From assembly GCF_004010095.1 (NCBI RefSeq), contig NZ_RRYD01000012.1, forward strand, positions 25,685 through 89,684: 64,000 bases of DNA. Reading direction: 5' to 3'. Origin of the DNA: Lacticaseibacillus hulanensis. GTDB lineage: Bacteria > Bacillota > Bacilli > Lactobacillales > Lactobacillaceae. Shown piece by piece: positions 23,267-32,173 of this stretch (position 1 is the first letter of the stretch; every line of letters begins with the position of its first letter). A model generated the notes under the pieces. It ran no database searches, was not told the DNA's origin, and saw only the letters and a program-made list of their open reading frames with translations. The position numbers and the translations under genes are program-made.

Positions 23267-24976
23267 ATGTTAGCAATGTTAATCGGACTAGTGATAATCA
23301 TTGTTGGAGCTGCGGCGGTAGTGTTATTCATTCAACGTCGAAACCGGCAAGAGATTGCGGCGCTTGACCAAGAGGTTGGGCGACTTGGTTCTGCCCAGAT
23401 TGAGAAGAATATCCAGGCAATGCGCAGTCTTAATTTGACGGGGGAGAGCCTGAAGTCATTCACCAAGTGGCAGCGTGAGTACCAGACCACGAGTGAGGAA
23501 TTCGCCGCCCAGATTGAGACCGCACTGATGGATGCCGAGAACGCCAATAACCAGTTCCGGTTTGGCAAAACCAAGACGGCCATCGTGGGGCTCAACACCC
23601 TGATTAGTGGTGCCCGCGGCCGGTACAAGCAGGTTCTGGGCGCGCTCAACCAGATTCGCCAGGACGAGGAACAAAACCGGACCCAGCTGGCGAAGCTCAA
23701 GAAGACGTATCAAGAAACGCGCAAGACGCTGCTCGCCAAGAACTTTGCGTTCGGCGACAGCATGCCCGCACTTGAGGAGCGCCTGAAGGATCTGGCGGAC
23801 GAGTTCACCGCCGTGGACGAGGTCAGTGCTAGTGGTGACCACCATGCAGCCCACGAGCGCATCCAGACGCTTTCGGGTCACGTGCACGACCTGGCCGATT
23901 TGACCGCGGCGATTCCGCCACTGCTCACCGAGTTAATCAAGGAGTTCCCAGAACAGCTGGCGGAACTACAGAATGGTTACGATAAGTTGACCCAGCAGAA
24001 TTACAACTTTGGCGACCTCGACATTCCGTCTAAGCTCCAGACGGTCAAGGTCGGCATCGACAACAGCAAGACCGCCCTGGCTTCACTCAACACCAGCGCG
24101 GCCACCGAGCAAAACAAGGTGCTGGCCCACACCATCGACAGCTTGTACGACGCGATGGAAAGGGAAATGACTGCAAGACGGGCCGTCGAGCAAGATTCTG
24201 ACCGCATCACGCAGTTCATCGCCCACGCCCAGCGGCAAAACCACCTGCTGCTACTCGAACTTGATCACCTCGACCAGTCCTACAGTTTGAACCACGACGA
24301 AATCCCAATTGCCCAGAAGCTGCGCACGGAGCTCGTGGAATTCGACAACCAGCACCAGATTGACTTGCAGGCGATTGCCGACAAGCAGGCAACTTACAGC
24401 CAGATTGACGACCACTACAAGGCGGCAGACAAGCGGCTGCGGGAAATCGAGCAGCAGCAGCACGACATTAACGAATCCGTGTCCACGCTCAAGGCCGGTG
24501 AAGATTCCGCTAACCGGGCGCTTGATGACTTCACGCGCGACCTGCACGGTGTTCGCCGGCAACTGGAGGCGGCTAAGCTACCGGGCCTGCCCGTGCAGTT
24601 CAAAGACCGCGTGGCGCACGTTGCGACCGAGATTAACGATATCGGCAAGCAGCTCAGCAAGATTAAGATTGACCTGGACGATATCAACCAGCAGTTAATC
24701 GGGCTGCAGTCAGACATGGACGACCTCCAGCAGGACGCCACCGAAATTATCGATGCGGTGGGGCTGATGGCGGCGCTCATTCAGGCATCCAACCGTTATC
24801 GCGATGAGCACCCAGAACTCAAGGAAGCGGCAACCAAGGCGAAGGCCCTGTACGCGCAGATTCACTACAAGGAAGCGGCTGACGTGATGGCAACGGCGCT
24901 GGAAAAGGCCGTACCGGGTTCGTACCGTCACGTAGAAGATGCCTACCTCAATGAGAAGACTAACGATGAGATGTAA
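23267..24976 (+). CDS. ezrA: Septation ring formation regulator EzrA
   Basis: 569 residues. One N-terminal membrane helix (LAMLIGLVIIIVGAAAVVLFI) is followed by a long cytoplasmic spectrin-like coiled coil, the full length for EzrA. It restrains FtsZ ring formation away from midcell and links division to wall synthesis. ATG 23267 is chosen since AGGGGTG lies 7 bases upstream; ATG 23261 is too close. Ends in a strong terminator before nifS. Confidence 0.93.
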   Translation: MLAMLIGLVIIIVGAAAVVLFIQRRNRQEIAALDQEVGRLGSAQIEKNIQAMRSLNLTGESLKSFTKWQREYQTTSEEFAAQIETALMDAENANNQFRFGKTKTAIVGLNTLISGARGRYKQVLGALNQIRQDEEQNRTQLAKLKKTYQETRKTLLAKNFAFGDSMPALEERLKDLADEFTAVDEVSASGDHHAAHERIQTLSGHVHDLADLTAAIPPLLTELIKEFPEQLAELQNGYDKLTQQNYNFGDLDIPSKLQTVKVGIDNSKTALASLNTSAATEQNKVLAHTIDSLYDAMEREMTARRAVEQDSDRITQFIAHAQRQNHLLLLELDHLDQSYSLNHDEIPIAQKLRTELVEFDNQHQIDLQAIADKQATYSQIDDHYKAADKRLREIEQQQHDINESVSTLKAGEDSANRALDDFTRDLHGVRRQLEAAKLPGLPVQFKDRVAHVATEINDIGKQLSKIKIDLDDINQQLIGLQSDMDDLQQDATEIIDAVGLMAALIQASNRYRDEHPELKEAATKAKALYAQIHYKEAADVMATALEKAVPGSYRHVEDAYLNEKTNDEM

Positions 24977-25040
24977 GCCTGCCCGAAGTGTTATTTTGCG
25001 GCGCAGCGCATCAGGTAAGCAAGGATAACTTAGATGAACA

Positions 25041-25076
25041 ATGTGGGTCCGAATCTGGGGCCCACATTTTTATTTT
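25041..25076 (+). terminator. ezrA terminator
   Basis: ATGTGGGTCC pairs with GGGCCCACAT around GAATCTG, followed by TTTTATTTT. Confidence 0.88.
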
Positions 25077-25093
25077 AATCGTGAGTAATTCTT

Positions 25094-25102
25094 TGGTATA
25101 AT
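25094..25102 (+). promoter_or_regulatory. Extended -10 promoter of nifS-thiI
   Basis: TGGTATAAT (TGn plus consensus TATAAT), 34 bp before the nifS ATG. No good -35 hexamer is seen, which fits an extended -10 promoter. Confidence 0.7.
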
Positions 25103-25135
25103 GAACTTACTTATTTTTCGGAAGGAACGGCGACA

Positions 25136-26284
25136 ATGATTTACTTTGATAATAGTGCGACAACAAAGCCTCTGGACAGCGTCCTGCAGACGTACCAAAC
25201 GGTGGCAACAGAATTCTTTGGTAACCCCAGTTCCCTGCACCGACTCGGTGACCGGGCACGGTCAGTGGTTGAGCAATCACGCAGCCAAATTGCGCAATTG
25301 ATGCGGGCCAAGCCGGAAGAAATATTTTTCACTAGCGGCGGGACCGAGGGTGACAACTGGATCATCAAGGGGACGGCAATGGCCAAGCGGATGTTTGGCA
25401 AGCACCTGATCACCACGACCATCGAACACCCGGCCGTGCGCGAAACCATGAAGCAGCTGGAAGAACTGGGGTTTGAGGTTACGTATCTGCCCGTGGACAA
25501 GCGCGGGTTCATTAGCGTCGATGACCTCAAGGCTGCAATCCGGCCCGACACCATCTTGGTTTCCGTCATGGCCGTGAACAACGAGGTCGGCAGCATTCAG
25601 CCAATCGCCAAAATCGGGGATGTGCTCGAGGACTACCCAACGATTCACTTCCACGTCGATGCCGTGCAGGCGGTCGGCAAGGGCGTCATGGACCAAATCC
25701 GGCACCCCCGCGTTGACTTTTTGACGTTCTCCGGCCACAAGTTCCACGCACTGCGCGGGACGGGATTCATCTACGCCAAGGCGGGCCGGCGCATTGAGCC
25801 CCTCATGGCTGGCGGTGGTCAGGAAAAAGACTGGCGCAGCGGCACCGAGAACACGGCCGGAATTGCGGCCATGGCCAAGGCACTGCGCCTGTGTCTCGAC
25901 AACGAGGACGAAAAGGTGGCACGGCAGAATGCGATTCGCAAGAACATTGCGGATTACGTCAGCACCTTCGAGGACGTGCACTTGTTCAGTGAGATCGCGC
26001 CGGACTTCGCGCCCCACGTGCTGACGATGGCCATCAAGGGTGTGCGCGGTGAAACCATCGTCCACGCGTTTGAGGGTGAGGACATCTACATGTCGACGAC
26101 GAGTGCTTGTTCCAGCCGGTCCGGCCAGGAGAGCAGCACGCTGGCGGCCATGAACGTACCGCAGAGTTTGGCGCAGTCCGCCATTCGGGTGAGCCTCGAC
26201 GAAGCGAACACGATGGAAGAAGCCGAGCAGTTCAAGCAGGCTTTCCGCCGCATTTACACCAATTTCCAGAAACTGAAAGGATAA
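25136..26284 (+). CDS. Cysteine desulfurase, NifS/IscS family
   Basis: 382 residues, PLP-dependent. Visible are [30 protein letters not shown], the PLP lysine in [14 protein letters not shown], and the active-site cysteine in [11 protein letters not shown]. Placed 2 bp before thiI, it matches the dedicated NifZ-ThiI pair of Bacillus that supplies sulfur for 4-thiouridine at tRNA position 8. GGAAGGAA precedes the ATG. Confidence 0.95.
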   Translation: MIYFDNSATTKPLDSVLQTYQTVATEFFGNPSSLHRLGDRARSVVEQSRSQIAQLMRAKPEEIFFTSGGTEGDNWIIKGTAMAKRMFGKHLITTTIEHPAVRETMKQLEELGFEVTYLPVDKRGFISVDDLKAAIRPDTILVSVMAVNNEVGSIQPIAKIGDVLEDYPTIHFHVDAVQAVGKGVMDQIRHPRVDFLTFSGHKFHALRGTGFIYAKAGRRIEPLMAGGGQEKDWRSGTENTAGIAAMAKALRLCLDNEDEKVARQNAIRKNIADYVSTFEDVHLFSEIAPDFAPHVLTMAIKGVRGETIVHAFEGEDIYMSTTSACSSRSGQESSTLAAMNVPQSLAQSAIRVSLDEANTMEEAEQFKQAFRRIYTNFQKLKG

Positions 26285-26286
26285 TT

Positions 26287-27504
26287 ATGCAATACTCAGA
26301 AATTATGGTTCGTTACGGCGAACTGTCCACCAAGGGCAAGAACCGCAAGTCCTTTATCGGCCGGCTGAACGGGAATATCGCCAAGGCGCTGCACGATTTT
26401 GACGACCTCACGATTCGCCCCAAGCGCGACCGGACGCACATTGAACTGAATGGCACGCCAGCAGAACCAGTCATGGACCGGCTCAGCAAGGTGTTCGGGA
26501 TTCAGTCCTTTTCGCCCAGCGTTGCGGTGGAAAAAGACATGGATAAGGTCAAGCAGGTTGCGCTTGAACTGATGAACGAGGCCGCGGCTAAGGGCGTCAC
26601 GTTCAAGGTGGAAACCCACCGGAGCGACAAGACGTTCCCACTCGACACCAACGGCATGAACCTGGCCCTCGGTGATTTCCTGACCGAGGAGCGCCCAGAT
26701 CTCATCGCCAAGATGAAGAATCCTGACGTTAAGCTCCGGGTCGAAGTGCGCCGGGAAGCAATTTTCCTTTCCACCACCACCATCAAGGGGGCTGGCGGTC
26801 TACCAGTTGGGACCGCGGGCAAGGCCGCGATGATGCTCAGTGGGGGGATTGACTCACCCGTTGCCGCATACCTCGCCCTAAAGCGCGGGGTGGACATCGA
26901 GATGGTGCACTTCTTCAGCCCGCCATACACGAGTGACAACGCGCTGAACAAGGCTAAGGAACTGACGGCCAAGCTCACGCCATACGTTGGGAGCATCACC
27001 TTCATAGGCGTGCCGTTCACGCACACGCAGGAAGAAATCAAGGCGAAGGTTCCTGAAGGCTACCTGATGACGATTCAGCGCCGGATGATGTTGCGGCTGA
27101 CGGAGGCCATCGCGAACAAGCGCGGCGACCTCGTCATCTTCAACGGTGAATCCGTGGGGCAGGTTGCTTCCCAGACGCTGGCATCCATGGCCGCCATTAA
27201 CGACGTGACCACGATGCCAATTGTCCGGCCAGTAGCGACGATGGACAAAACGGAAATCATCGCAGAAGCGGAAAAGATTGACACGTACGAGCTGTCCATC
27301 ATGCCATTTGAGGACTGCTGCACGATTTTCGCGCCACCAGCACCAAAGACGCAGCCACGCATTGACCGGTCGCGCTACTACGAAACCAAGATTGATGTCG
27401 AGGGGTTGATGGAAGAAGCTCTGTCCAACCTATCAATCGATGTCATTCGTCCTGGTCAGGAATTCCTGAACCAAGATCAGGACATTATTGCGGAGTTGCT
27501 GTAA
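26287..27504 (+). CDS. thiI: tRNA 4-thiouridine synthase ThiI
   Basis: 405 residues from ATG 26287; the frame extending to 26107 lies in nifS. NFLD and THUMP domains (residues 1-165) bind tRNA, and the PP-loop [15 protein letters not shown] activates uridine by adenylation. The C-terminal rhodanese domain of the enterobacterial enzyme is absent, normal for Firmicutes, where the desulfurase upstream gives sulfur directly. It ends at a strong terminator. Confidence 0.96.
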   Translation: MQYSEIMVRYGELSTKGKNRKSFIGRLNGNIAKALHDFDDLTIRPKRDRTHIELNGTPAEPVMDRLSKVFGIQSFSPSVAVEKDMDKVKQVALELMNEAAAKGVTFKVETHRSDKTFPLDTNGMNLALGDFLTEERPDLIAKMKNPDVKLRVEVRREAIFLSTTTIKGAGGLPVGTAGKAAMMLSGGIDSPVAAYLALKRGVDIEMVHFFSPPYTSDNALNKAKELTAKLTPYVGSITFIGVPFTHTQEEIKAKVPEGYLMTIQRRMMLRLTEAIANKRGDLVIFNGESVGQVASQTLASMAAINDVTTMPIVRPVATMDKTEIIAEAEKIDTYELSIMPFEDCCTIFAPPAPKTQPRIDRSRYYETKIDVEGLMEEALSNLSIDVIRPGQEFLNQDQDIIAELL

Positions 27505-27578
27505 TCTTGACTTGCTCACTGAATAATTAGTTGGTGGGTTGGGGCTAGATTATGCATTCTCTTTGACGATCCAAATGA

Positions 27579-27633
27579 GTCTAGAATTGTTAGCGCTCGG
27601 TTTTGCCGGCGCTAACAATCCTAGACTTTTTTT
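27579..27633 (+). terminator. thiI terminator
   Basis: GTCTAGAATTGTTAGCGC pairs with GCGCTAACAATCCTAGAC (one mismatch) and is followed by seven T residues. Confidence 0.93.
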
Positions 27634-27724
27634 GCGTGGCGGCGTCATTTTGGATGGTAAAGTGGCTTAAGCGGTTGTACTCTAATGTCAGGGGATTTTG
27701 GGGTAAAAAAAGAGGTATTCATGT

Positions 27725-28618
27725 ATGGCAGATTCCAAGAATGGACCGGATTTGGGCAAGGCATTCAAGCAGTTTCGCGAGGCGCGGGGTTACACCCTCA
27801 AAGAGGCCGGTTTTGGCACATCAGTTTCCGCGTTGTCGCGCTTTGAACACGACCAAACCAACCTGAATAATCATGCGCTTAATACCGTCATGACCAACAT
27901 TGGGTTGTTGCCAGACGACCTGCGCGTAGACTTCCTCATGTTCCATTCGCCATTCATTAAGGCACTGGGCAACATCAAGGCTCTGCGCGTCGGCGTGAGC
28001 TTGGAGCGGGTTAAAAGCGCCGCTGACCAATACCGAGTAACGACCGCGGACCACGATTACCCGCTGCGCGAACTGAACATCGCGGTGTTTGATTGGATGA
28101 TTAAGTCCTATGAGGCCAACGCCGAGCTGCGGATGCCATCGGATTTGCAGGCGCAGATTAAGCATCTTTTAATTGATGATAATGCATGGTATATGTACGA
28201 CCTGAACATCTTCAGTTTTGTCATGGACTTTCTCGACACGAACCTCATCGTGCGGGCCTACCAATCGTTGCGCGCGCACGAACATTTCAAGTTGGGGACG
28301 CCGTATGCCGACGATATCGCCTTTGTGATGTGGCACGTGGGGCTAGCGCTAATCATGCGCGACGAGAATGAGCTGCTGCCGACAGTGCAGGAGGACATTA
28401 TCCGGTTCCGCGACGCGATGACTGACCGGCAGGGACCGCTCATTAGCAACTTGGTGCTGGCACTCGTCATCGAAAAGAAGGAGCCAAGCGTGGCTAACTC
28501 AGCACGGGTGGCAAAGGCGCTGAGGGCACCAACGATGATTGGCATGCCGAATTTGGCGTCGTTTTGCCAGCTGCTCGTCAGCAAGGCGCACGGTGTCGAA
28601 GCGGGGGTGATCATATGA
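27725..28618 (+). CDS. Rgg-family transcriptional regulator (first of a tandem pair)
   Basis: 297 residues: N-terminal HTH (LGKAFKQFREARGYTLKEAGFGTSVSALSRFEHDQTNL, about residues 10-47) and an all-helical TPR-like domain. The stop overlaps the start of a second rgg gene by 4 bp. AAAGAGGT lies 8-15 bases before the ATG. No transporter, peptide gene or other obvious target is adjacent. Only the family can be stated. Confidence 0.82.
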   Translation: MADSKNGPDLGKAFKQFREARGYTLKEAGFGTSVSALSRFEHDQTNLNNHALNTVMTNIGLLPDDLRVDFLMFHSPFIKALGNIKALRVGVSLERVKSAADQYRVTTADHDYPLRELNIAVFDWMIKSYEANAELRMPSDLQAQIKHLLIDDNAWYMYDLNIFSFVMDFLDTNLIVRAYQSLRAHEHFKLGTPYADDIAFVMWHVGLALIMRDENELLPTVQEDIIRFRDAMTDRQGPLISNLVLALVIEKKEPSVANSARVAKALRAPTMIGMPNLASFCQLLVSKAHGVEAGVII

Positions 28619-29502
28619 ACTCGAACATGGGTGAATTGTTTAAAAAGGCCCGGCAGCAGCGCGGTTTGACGCTTGCTGAGGCCAGCCAGGGCGTGGGCAT
28701 ATCCTCATACTCCCGGTTTGAAAATGGTAAAAACGACATTAACAACAGTCGGTTAGGGTGGTCCCAGGAAGCACTGGGCCTTTATGCCACTGATTTAAGA
28801 AACCTGGACGTTCTTGCGCCCGTGCGCCTAGGGGATTTGGCCTACGCTTTTGGCAATGATGCGCAGATGGTGCAAAGTAACCTCGATGCAATCAAGCAGC
28901 TGGCGGTCGCGCCGGACAACCCGTTTTGGACGCTAATTAGTGACGCGCTGTCGGAACTGTTAACACTACTTGAGGAGCCAATCTTGAATCAGAGGCGATT
29001 GAGTGCCAAGTTGCAGGAGCGAATTAGTCACTACTTGCTGGGCCACGTCTTTGGCCTCAATGACTACGATTTTGCGCTGACGGTGCTGCCAACGCTAGAT
29101 CCTTTGCTGGCGGTGCGGATTGGTGAGCATGCGTATGAAGACATGCGCGCGCACGATAACTATCGGCACACGGTTTTCTATTACCAGACGGTGGCACTGG
29201 TTGCTAGGGCGGTCATTGTCGGGGTGAACGGCAATCTCAGTTCGCAGCAGCTGGCAAAACTTGACGCCATGCTGGACAGCCTCGAGGTGTTCGAAAACTA
29301 CGGCGTCCTGAACAATTTTGACTGCAGGTACGCCCGCAGCCTGCTGGAGATGAATCGCGAGCAGCCGGACGAAAAGGTGCGGGCAAACCATTTGGCCATT
29401 GTCCAAGTTGCCGAGACCTTAGTCATCACACCGCGGTACCGGTACATCGCTGCGAGCGAGCAGCAGTCGGGTCGGCTGACGACAGAGGAACTGATGCAGT
29501 AG
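28615..29502 (+). CDS. Rgg-family transcriptional regulator (second of a tandem pair)
   Basis: 295 residues starting MNSNMGELFKKARQQRGLTLAEA at an ATG overlapping the previous stop as ATATGA; GGGGGTG lies 4-10 bases upstream. HTH about residues 5-45 (SQGVGISSYSRFENGKNDIN), then a helical domain similar in layout to its neighbour, so the pair probably arose by duplication. The two proteins may heterodimerise. Immediately after its stop begins a repeated palindromic element. Confidence 0.82.
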   Translation: MNSNMGELFKKARQQRGLTLAEASQGVGISSYSRFENGKNDINNSRLGWSQEALGLYATDLRNLDVLAPVRLGDLAYAFGNDAQMVQSNLDAIKQLAVAPDNPFWTLISDALSELLTLLEEPILNQRRLSAKLQERISHYLLGHVFGLNDYDFALTVLPTLDPLLAVRIGEHAYEDMRAHDNYRHTVFYYQTVALVARAVIVGVNGNLSSQQLAKLDAMLDSLEVFENYGVLNNFDCRYARSLLEMNREQPDEKVRANHLAIVQVAETLVITPRYRYIAASEQQSGRLTTEELMQ

Positions 29503-29505
29503 CGA

Positions 29506-29907
29506 GGCTCCGCGCTGCGGGGTTTGGCCTCCAGGTCCGGGCTGGGCCTCGGGTGTGCTTCGCCGTGGTCGCTGTGGCGGTCGTCTGGAGCCGGAAAAGC
29601 GCCGTCTCCAGACTAAAAATTTAGCTTTGCATCGTCGCAATTAGTATTAGGTGTGTACGATACTTAGCATGTTGACGGTCGTTTCATCTTGTAACTAAGA
29701 CCTGACAGCTCCTCACACAAATCTAAATTTTTCCCACAAGAATAGAGGTTGTGCCAACCGCAAAAACCGCGGTCGTCACAACCTCTATTCTTGTTGCCAC
29801 AGCTACTTCGTGCGCATGTGAGTGAGTACGCATCAAAGATGCTACTCACTCATCAGGCTGGGCGGCACACCCGAGACCCAGCCCGGACCCTCCGGCCAAA
29901 CCCCACA
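29506..29907. repeat. Compound inverted-repeat element A (about 400 bp) with nested hairpins
   Basis: Arms 29516-29558 and 29865-29907 are 43-bp imperfect inverted repeats (TCCGGGCTGGG... against ...CCCAGCCCGGA). Inside lie three strong hairpins: 29583-29613 (GTCTGGAG/CTCCAGAC), 29736-29794 (18-bp perfect arms, ACAAGAATAGAGGTTGTG), and 29819-29852 (TGAGTGAGTA and GCATC stems). No credible ORF. The left 77 bp recur at 63924-64000 with two differences. Confidence 0.8.
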
Positions 29908-30042
29908 ACTCTCCGCTGGCCAGTGGTAAACAGCTCAGTCATTTCTGGATGTTGAACAATGATGGACTAGCCACTCCAGGGTGTCATGCTTTCTGCTCTG
30001 TAAAAGCCTCGATAGGATTTTCTTTTAACCACTCTGTAGCGA

Positions 30043-30333
30043 CTGGGTGGGGCCGGTGCGCGTGTAGTGCGGCTGGGATTTTCCTGTGAAAGCTATGGTG
30101 AGAGAAGACCAATGCGGTTTTTGCATTGGGCTTCTCCACACCATAGCCGGCAAAAATTAAGACCCGCTAGGAAGAGCAAAGCTTCCCCACAGGTCCAAAC
30201 AATACGTATTTAGTTCGTAACCCCAAGAATCAGATGCGGGGCTTAATTTTTAGGTTGAAGACCCCGCTTTTTGGGCTTCAACCGGCCGCACGGAAAATCC
30301 CAGCCGCACGGAACGCGCACCGGCCCCGCCCAG
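30043..30333. repeat. Compound inverted-repeat element B (291 bp) with nested hairpins
   Basis: Terminal arms 30043-30084 and 30292-30333 are 42-bp inverted repeats with four mismatches. Inner stems: 30092-30147 (GCTATGGTG/CACCATAGC with a second stem inside), 30152-30167 with 30236-30251 (16 bp, one mismatch), and 30253-30283 (GGTTGAAG/CTTCAACC). No coding frame. MITE-like or structured-RNA-like; class unknown. Confidence 0.75.
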
Positions 30334-30388
30334 GCGCGGTCCCTATACCACTCAGTACAAACCCACTCACGCTGCCGGCCAGTGTCAG

Positions 30389-32026
30389 TTAGTGCAACCG
30401 CACGTATTCGTAGTTGACGATGCCGTTGGGGAGGACCGGGAACGACTCGACCCGGTCGGTGAGTAGGTACGCCAGCCCGCCCTGGTAGACGCCGGTCATC
30501 GGGATGTCCTTGTTCAGTAGGTACTTCTCGGCGTCAATCTCTTTTTGCCACCGTCGCTTTGGTTCATTTCCGAGCTTGCTGATTTCGCTCAGTAGGTGGT
30601 CGTAGTGCGCGTCGCTGTACCCGGAGACGTTGGTGCGGCTGTCGGTTTGGCCGAAGCTCAGCAGGTTGTACGGGTCGACGTCCGGTGGGGTCCAAGTTGA
30701 GAACACAATTTCAAATTTCCCGGCATTCTCCAGCGCCACCCGTTGTTCAAGGCTGGTCTTCTTAATCTGGATTTTCACGCCCGGTAAGTTGTGCTCGATT
30801 TGGCCCTTGAGGTAGGTGGCAGCAAGCTCGGCCTCAGTGTTGCTGGCGATGTTGAGCGTGAGGGTCAGCGCGTTCTTGCCCAGCGCCCGTTGTGCCTTGT
30901 GCCACTCGGACAGCGCGTGCACGGTGTTGTACTGCGCCTGACTGTCAGCTGCCTTGCGAAAGTCGACGCCACTTGGTGATGTGGCCAGACCCGCGGGGAT
31001 AATCCCGTTAAGTTCCTTGGCCCCGTTTTCCAGCTTGCCCGTTGCAAACAGGTGCTTGTCGAAGGAAGTGGCAATCGCCTGGCGCAGGTGGACGTTCTTC
31101 GTTGGCCCGGTTGCGGTGTTGAAGTACAGGTAAGCACCCGTCGTCGTTGTTACGCGGTGCAGCTTGCGGTTGCCGAGGTACTGGGGGACCGTCTGCGCGT
31201 CGATGGCGGTGAAATCGAGCTGATTGGCCTTGAACTTGGCGGCAGCCGTGGTGGCATCGGCATTGACGGTGAACCGAACTTTATTCAGTTGCAGGTTACG
31301 TCTGAAGTAGTAAACATTATTTTTCACGAGGTTCCAGCTGGTGTCGCTTGCCCCGGACCAGTTGGTAATCTTGAACGGGCCATTGGTCAAAATGTGGTGG
31401 GCGTCCTGCCCGTACTTGCGGCCCTGCGCCTTGGCGTATGCGCGGTTAATTGGCATGAACGGCGCGGAGGACAGTGTTTCGGCCAGGTACGGTTGCGGCG
31501 TGCTGAGTTTGACCTGCAGCTTGTACTTGCTCAGCGCCCTGACACCCAGCGCCGATAGCGGCATGGTCCCCATCCGCACCTGCTCGCCGTTTGCCAAAAT
31601 GTCGATGCGGCTGGCGTTGCGGGATTCGGTTGCGGGGTCAGCGAGCCGCTGCCACGCGTACACGAAATCGTCGGCGGTAACGGGGCTGCCGTTCGTCCAC
31701 CGGTAGTGGCGCAGCGTGAATGTGTAAGTCTTTTTGTCCGCACTCACCTGGGGGCTGCCATTACTGACGTCGGCAATGAGCGCACCCTTACCGTTATGGC
31801 CGTACAGTCCATCGAAGAGGTTGCCAATCGCGCTGGCCGCAGCGAGGGTGCTGTAGTGCGTGCTGTCCAGTGATTCGATGGTGGTCGTGTTGCTTACCCG
31901 GAGCGGGGTGTTCGATGTTGTATCGTTTTGCGCCTGTTGCGGTTGGTTCCGCAAATACCAGCCGCCAGCAACCGTCAGCGTGATTCCGGCGGCGATAATT
32001 GCGCCAATTTTCACTTCAGTCTGCAT
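30389..32026 (-). CDS. OppA-like peptide-binding protein (SBP family 5), orphan
   Basis: 545 residues with the family-5 solute-binding layout: PLRVSNTTTIESLDSTHYST at the N-terminal lobe, the DFVYAWQRLADPATES motif, NGPFKITNWSG and the late YNLLSFGQTDSRTNVSGY. It is exported by an N-terminal hydrophobic segment (residues 6-24) but has no lipobox cysteine, unlike usual OppA lipoproteins, so it would be membrane-anchored by an uncleaved helix or released. No permease or ATPase gene is nearby; it may serve an Opp system elsewhere or act in peptide sensing. Confidence 0.88.
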   Translation of the reverse strand: MQTEVKIGAIIAAGITLTVAGGWYLRNQPQQAQNDTTSNTPLRVSNTTTIESLDSTHYSTLAAASAIGNLFDGLYGHNGKGALIADVSNGSPQVSADKKTYTFTLRHYRWTNGSPVTADDFVYAWQRLADPATESRNASRIDILANGEQVRMGTMPLSALGVRALSKYKLQVKLSTPQPYLAETLSSAPFMPINRAYAKAQGRKYGQDAHHILTNGPFKITNWSGASDTSWNLVKNNVYYFRRNLQLNKVRFTVNADATTAAAKFKANQLDFTAIDAQTVPQYLGNRKLHRVTTTTGAYLYFNTATGPTKNVHLRQAIATSFDKHLFATGKLENGAKELNGIIPAGLATSPSGVDFRKAADSQAQYNTVHALSEWHKAQRALGKNALTLTLNIASNTEAELAATYLKGQIEHNLPGVKIQIKKTSLEQRVALENAGKFEIVFSTWTPPDVDPYNLLSFGQTDSRTNVSGYSDAHYDHLLSEISKLGNEPKRRWQKEIDAEKYLLNKDIPMTGVYQGGLAYLLTDRVESFPVLPNGIVNYEYVRLH

Positions 32027-32173
32027 AAGCTTCTCCCACGTGCAATTAACTAGTGAATTCGTTCTCGTGAATCTGTGTTATGCACTACCAATAGCTTAAA
32101 TCATGGACTATCATTATTAAATAGTTAACAAGACGATTTTCGTGAGTTTGTGCATAAATGAGGGGGCAGCAGC

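Noticed and set aside
26107..26286. N-terminal extension of thiI.
   Set aside because: It lies fully inside the nifS gene in another frame; ATG 26287 gives the normal ThiI N-terminus.
29664..29955. Short open frames on both strands around 29664-29955.
   Set aside because: They span the 18-bp perfect hairpin, have no ribosome binding site and no coding bias.
29506..30333. Possible CRISPR array or tRNA cluster, because of many hairpins in non-coding DNA.
   Set aside because: No regularly spaced identical repeats and no cloverleaf with an anticodon loop; the stems are all different and nested within long inverted arms.
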